A stretch of 34,187 nt of DNA from Pseudomonadota bacterium (lineage in GTDB: Bacteria > Bdellovibrionota_B > Oligoflexia > Oligoflexales > JAPPIL01), in assembly GCA_028877195.1 (NCBI GenBank), contig JAPPIL010000235.1, forward strand, positions 1 to 34,187, in the 5' to 3' direction. The notes under the pieces were generated by a model, which had not been told where the DNA came from, made no database searches, and was given only the letters and a program-made list of their open reading frames with translations. How positions within the stretch are numbered: the first letter of the stretch is position 1; each line of letters starts with the position of its first letter. Shown here one piece after another: positions 32,399 through 34,187 of this stretch. The translations under genes were made by a program, and so were the position numbers.

Positions 32399-33980
32399 CC
32401 TGTGCTGTGCCACCCTCCATACCACCGTCAATGATTAGCCAGCCCCTAGCGATGAGCTGTGCTCTAGCAGCTGCGGCATTAGCGTGGTAACGACTATTGC
32501 CGACATCCAAAGGATAAGGGGTGCGGGCACGGTAGTTTTGACATAAGCGTCGCCCCTCGATCATGGTTGTCTTGCTCAACTGGATCAGCAGGGCACTGTA
32601 ATTAGCAGTAGACATGTTGACCCGCTGAAAAGTATCCTCAAAGCATCTTATTTTGGCAAAATTCCACTGCGACAAGTCAGGGTTGGCGCTGACGGCACCG
32701 CTAAATATAAGCGCTAAACTTTTTATATTACTGGTATCCCAACGACTTACATCAGGGTTAGCGTGGGGCGCATCCTTGAACATGCCTCGCACATCACTCA
32801 AAGAACTGGTGTTCCACCGCCTAACATCGGGTTCGGCATTGGTTGCATCAGCAAACATGTGGCTAGCATTGGTCAATTTGCTGGTATCCCAACGACTGAC
32901 ATCGGGGTTAGCATTTGGTGCGTGGCTGAACATGCCATCCATCGATGTAACATTGCCAACTTGCCAAGCGCTGACATCTGGGTCAGCAAGCGACGTATGG
33001 GCGAACAGATAGCCCATGTCCTCTACGTTGCTGGTATCCCACTTGCTGACATTAGGATAACTTGCAGTATTTTGAAACATGCTACTCATGTCGGTAACTG
33101 CACCGACATCCCAGTTGCTAACATCTGGGTTGGCACCAGAGTCGGCAAACATCGATGCCATGTTGGTTACCTTGCTCGTATCCCAAGTGCTGACATCAGG
33201 GTCAGCTACCTCATTGCTGGCAAACATGCTGTTCATTTTATGCACACTACCTGTTTGCCAAGCACTAACGTCGGGGTTCGCTTTCGAGTTGTAGAACATA
33301 TAACCCATGTCTGTTACTTTGCTGGTGTCCCAAGTGCTGACATCGGGGTTAGCGTTGACAGTGCCAGCAAACATCCAGCTCATATCAGCAACGTTGCTAG
33401 TGTCCCAAGTGCTGACATCGGGGTGAACTTCGGTATTATACATGAACATCCGATGCATATCGGTAACGCTACTCGTATCCCAATTGCTACTATCAACGCT
33501 GGTTTTTGTGTAGCCAGCAAACATCTCGCGCATGTTTGTAACTTGCCCTAACTGCCCACCTGCGACAGCTTTGAGGTTTGAGCAGCCTTTGAACGCTGCT
33601 TGCAAACTCTTCCAACCGACATCACCAAGTTGTGGAACATTGACGATTGCCTTGCGCGTAAGGATGTTTTTGCTCATGTCGAGCGCTTCTAACTTGCCAG
33701 TGATAACGATGCGGTAGTTACCCATTTCCTTGTAGACATGACGGCTGTTTGGATCATTGTATGCCTGCACTTGGGCGGTATGACCGTCGCCCCAATCGAT
33801 GCTGAAATCATAGTCAAAACCCTTGACCAGCGGCAAAGTGATCGTGCGAGCATAGCTGTTTACTTCCCATTCCGAAATGAAAGCGTTGGCTGGCACTGAC
33901 TGCGACAATGTTGACAAGTGGCTCGCAGTTTCAACATTGCAACCCAATAGCAACAACAATAGAGCGTAGAACTTCTGCAT
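32391..33980 (-). CDS. PKD-like/BspA-repeat lipoprotein (long)
   Basis: 529 residues. Lipobox LLLLLG-Cys14 anchors it. A PKD-like domain (about 33-100, with IDWGDG and HVYKEMGNYRIVITG) is followed by 13 BspA/DUF285 repeats (about 145-451) of the form NPDVSxWDTSxVTDMxxMF, 12 of them with a Trp. The C-terminal region is like that of the short paralogue. In other bacteria such repeats form leucine-rich-repeat-like solenoids that bind host or matrix proteins. The AGGAA ribosome site precedes the ATG. It heads a minus-strand run with the AtpZ-like and coiled-coil genes. Confidence 0.88.
   Translation of the reverse strand: MQKFYALLLLLLGCNVETASHLSTLSQSVPANAFISEWEVNSYARTITLPLVKGFDYDFSIDWGDGHTAQVQAYNDPNSRHVYKEMGNYRIVITGKLEALDMSKNILTRKAIVNVPQLGDVGWKSLQAAFKGCSNLKAVAGGQLGQVTNMREMFAGYTKTSVDSSNWDTSSVTDMHRMFMYNTEVHPDVSTWDTSNVADMSWMFAGTVNANPDVSTWDTSKVTDMGYMFYNSKANPDVSAWQTGSVHKMNSMFASNEVADPDVSTWDTSKVTNMASMFADSGANPDVSNWDVGAVTDMSSMFQNTASYPNVSKWDTSNVEDMGYLFAHTSLADPDVSAWQVGNVTSMDGMFSHAPNANPDVSRWDTSKLTNASHMFADATNAEPDVRRWNTSSLSDVRGMFKDAPHANPDVSRWDTSNIKSLALIFSGAVSANPDLSQWNFAKIRCFEDTFQRVNMSTANYSALLIQLSKTTMIEGRRLCQNYRARTPYPLDVGNSRYHANAAAARAQLIARGWLIIDGGMEGGTAQDD
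32628..33548 (-). repeat. Tandem DUF285 coding repeats (about 13 units of 69-78 bp)
   Basis: The core WDTSxVTDMxxMF recurs with in-frame spacing. At DNA level the GGTATCCCA and GCTGACATCGGGGTTAGC segments recur in most units on the plus strand, giving a near-tandem array. This resembles the PARCEL elements described for BspA-like genes. Recombination between units could change repeat number. Confidence 0.75.
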
Positions 33981-34131
33981 GTGTTCCTCGTATGTGTTTG
34001 CTGTAATATATCATAACATGCTATTATTGCTACAAGATTTGACTATAAAACAGACAACCAGCTGAACACTGGTTGAGCACAAGCGCTTGAGTTGTAACTT
34101 GAGAACAGCACTTGCGCGACCATGGCGACGG
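33981..34131. other. Upstream region of the long BspA gene and IS boundary
   Basis: Contains AT-rich sequence just before the BspA gene (likely its promoter) and a 7-bp stem hairpin at 34055-34075 (CAACCAG/CTGGTTG). No gene is seen. Confidence 0.35.
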
Positions 34132-34187
34132 GGCTTTGTTGCATAAGTAATGCCTATTTTTTTTATACGAGAGGCGTTAGTCGCTCT
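34132..34187. mobile_element. Terminus of an IS element (IS5/IS903-like end)
   Basis: GGCTTTGTTGCATAA (34132-34146) is the same 15-bp end found inverted at 37-51. The element body continues to the right, beyond the window, and no transposase can be read. Sequence inside the repeat differs from the left copy, so the two window ends probably show opposite ends of related elements. Confidence 0.65.

Noticed and set aside
32763..33551. 262-codon open frame antisense to the BspA repeats
   Set aside because: It is generated by the repeat structure on the opposite strand; the minus-strand frame has a signal peptide, domains and a ribosome site.

Overview
The window is a bacterial chromosome segment carrying a replication-origin neighbourhood. 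Both ends lie inside insertion-sequence termini: the same 15-bp inverted-repeat end (GGCTTTGTTGCATAA) is at 37-51 on the minus strand and 34132-34146 on the plus strand. The cell is Gram-negative: there are several lipobox lipoproteins, an outer-membrane barrel protein, ExbD/TolR and a GyrB of Gram-negative length. Three features point, tentatively, to the former Deltaproteobacteria (Myxococcota/Bdellovibrionota-like): an atpI-atpB-atpE cluster apart from the F1 genes, a c subunit with a signal-like N-terminal extension, and a protease ending in a Cys/TM/RRRR tail resembling MYXO-CTERM. No rRNA, tRNA or CRISPR array was seen.

Layout. 1-900: IS debris, a possible decayed gene and a small membrane-protein ORF. 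908-9435 (minus strand): dnaA, an origin-like intergenic region with DnaA boxes, dnaN, gyrB and gyrA, followed by a HEPN/MNT toxin-antitoxin pair whose reading frame abuts gyrA. recF is absent between dnaN and gyrB. 9784-11400 (plus): atpI, atpB, atpE. Two perfect parS (ParB-binding) palindromes follow at 11430 and 11521. 11546-14526 (minus): three tandem trypsin-fold lipoproteins. 14609-18042 (minus): a heterodimeric, catalytically asymmetric MdlAB-like ABC exporter. 18143-19215: an orphan ExbD/TolR and a convergent lipoprotein sharing stop-codon bases. 19516-25049 (plus): a tightly overlapped operon hemE-plsC-uvrB-uvrC; UvrC lacks its C-terminal HhH domain. 25051-29184 (minus): an envelope operon (TatT/TPR-like secreted protein, outer-membrane barrel protein, large lipoprotein). 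29733-30848 (plus): a winged-helix-like protein and a thioredoxin with a CDLC active site. 30813-33980 (minus): two PKD+BspA-repeat lipoproteins flanking an AtpZ-like membrane protein and a coiled-coil protein.

Together, the left half is an ordinary origin region: initiator, clamp, gyrase, parS and strand polarity diverging around dnaA. The right half is mostly surface and envelope genes, many lipidated and several duplicated. The best candidates for unusual biology are the gyrA-coupled HEPN/MNT module, the three-protease lipoprotein array with one sortable tail, the asymmetric exporter beside it, the HhH-less UvrC, and the PKD/BspA lipoproteins. All functions are inferred by reading the sequence; no database search was run.
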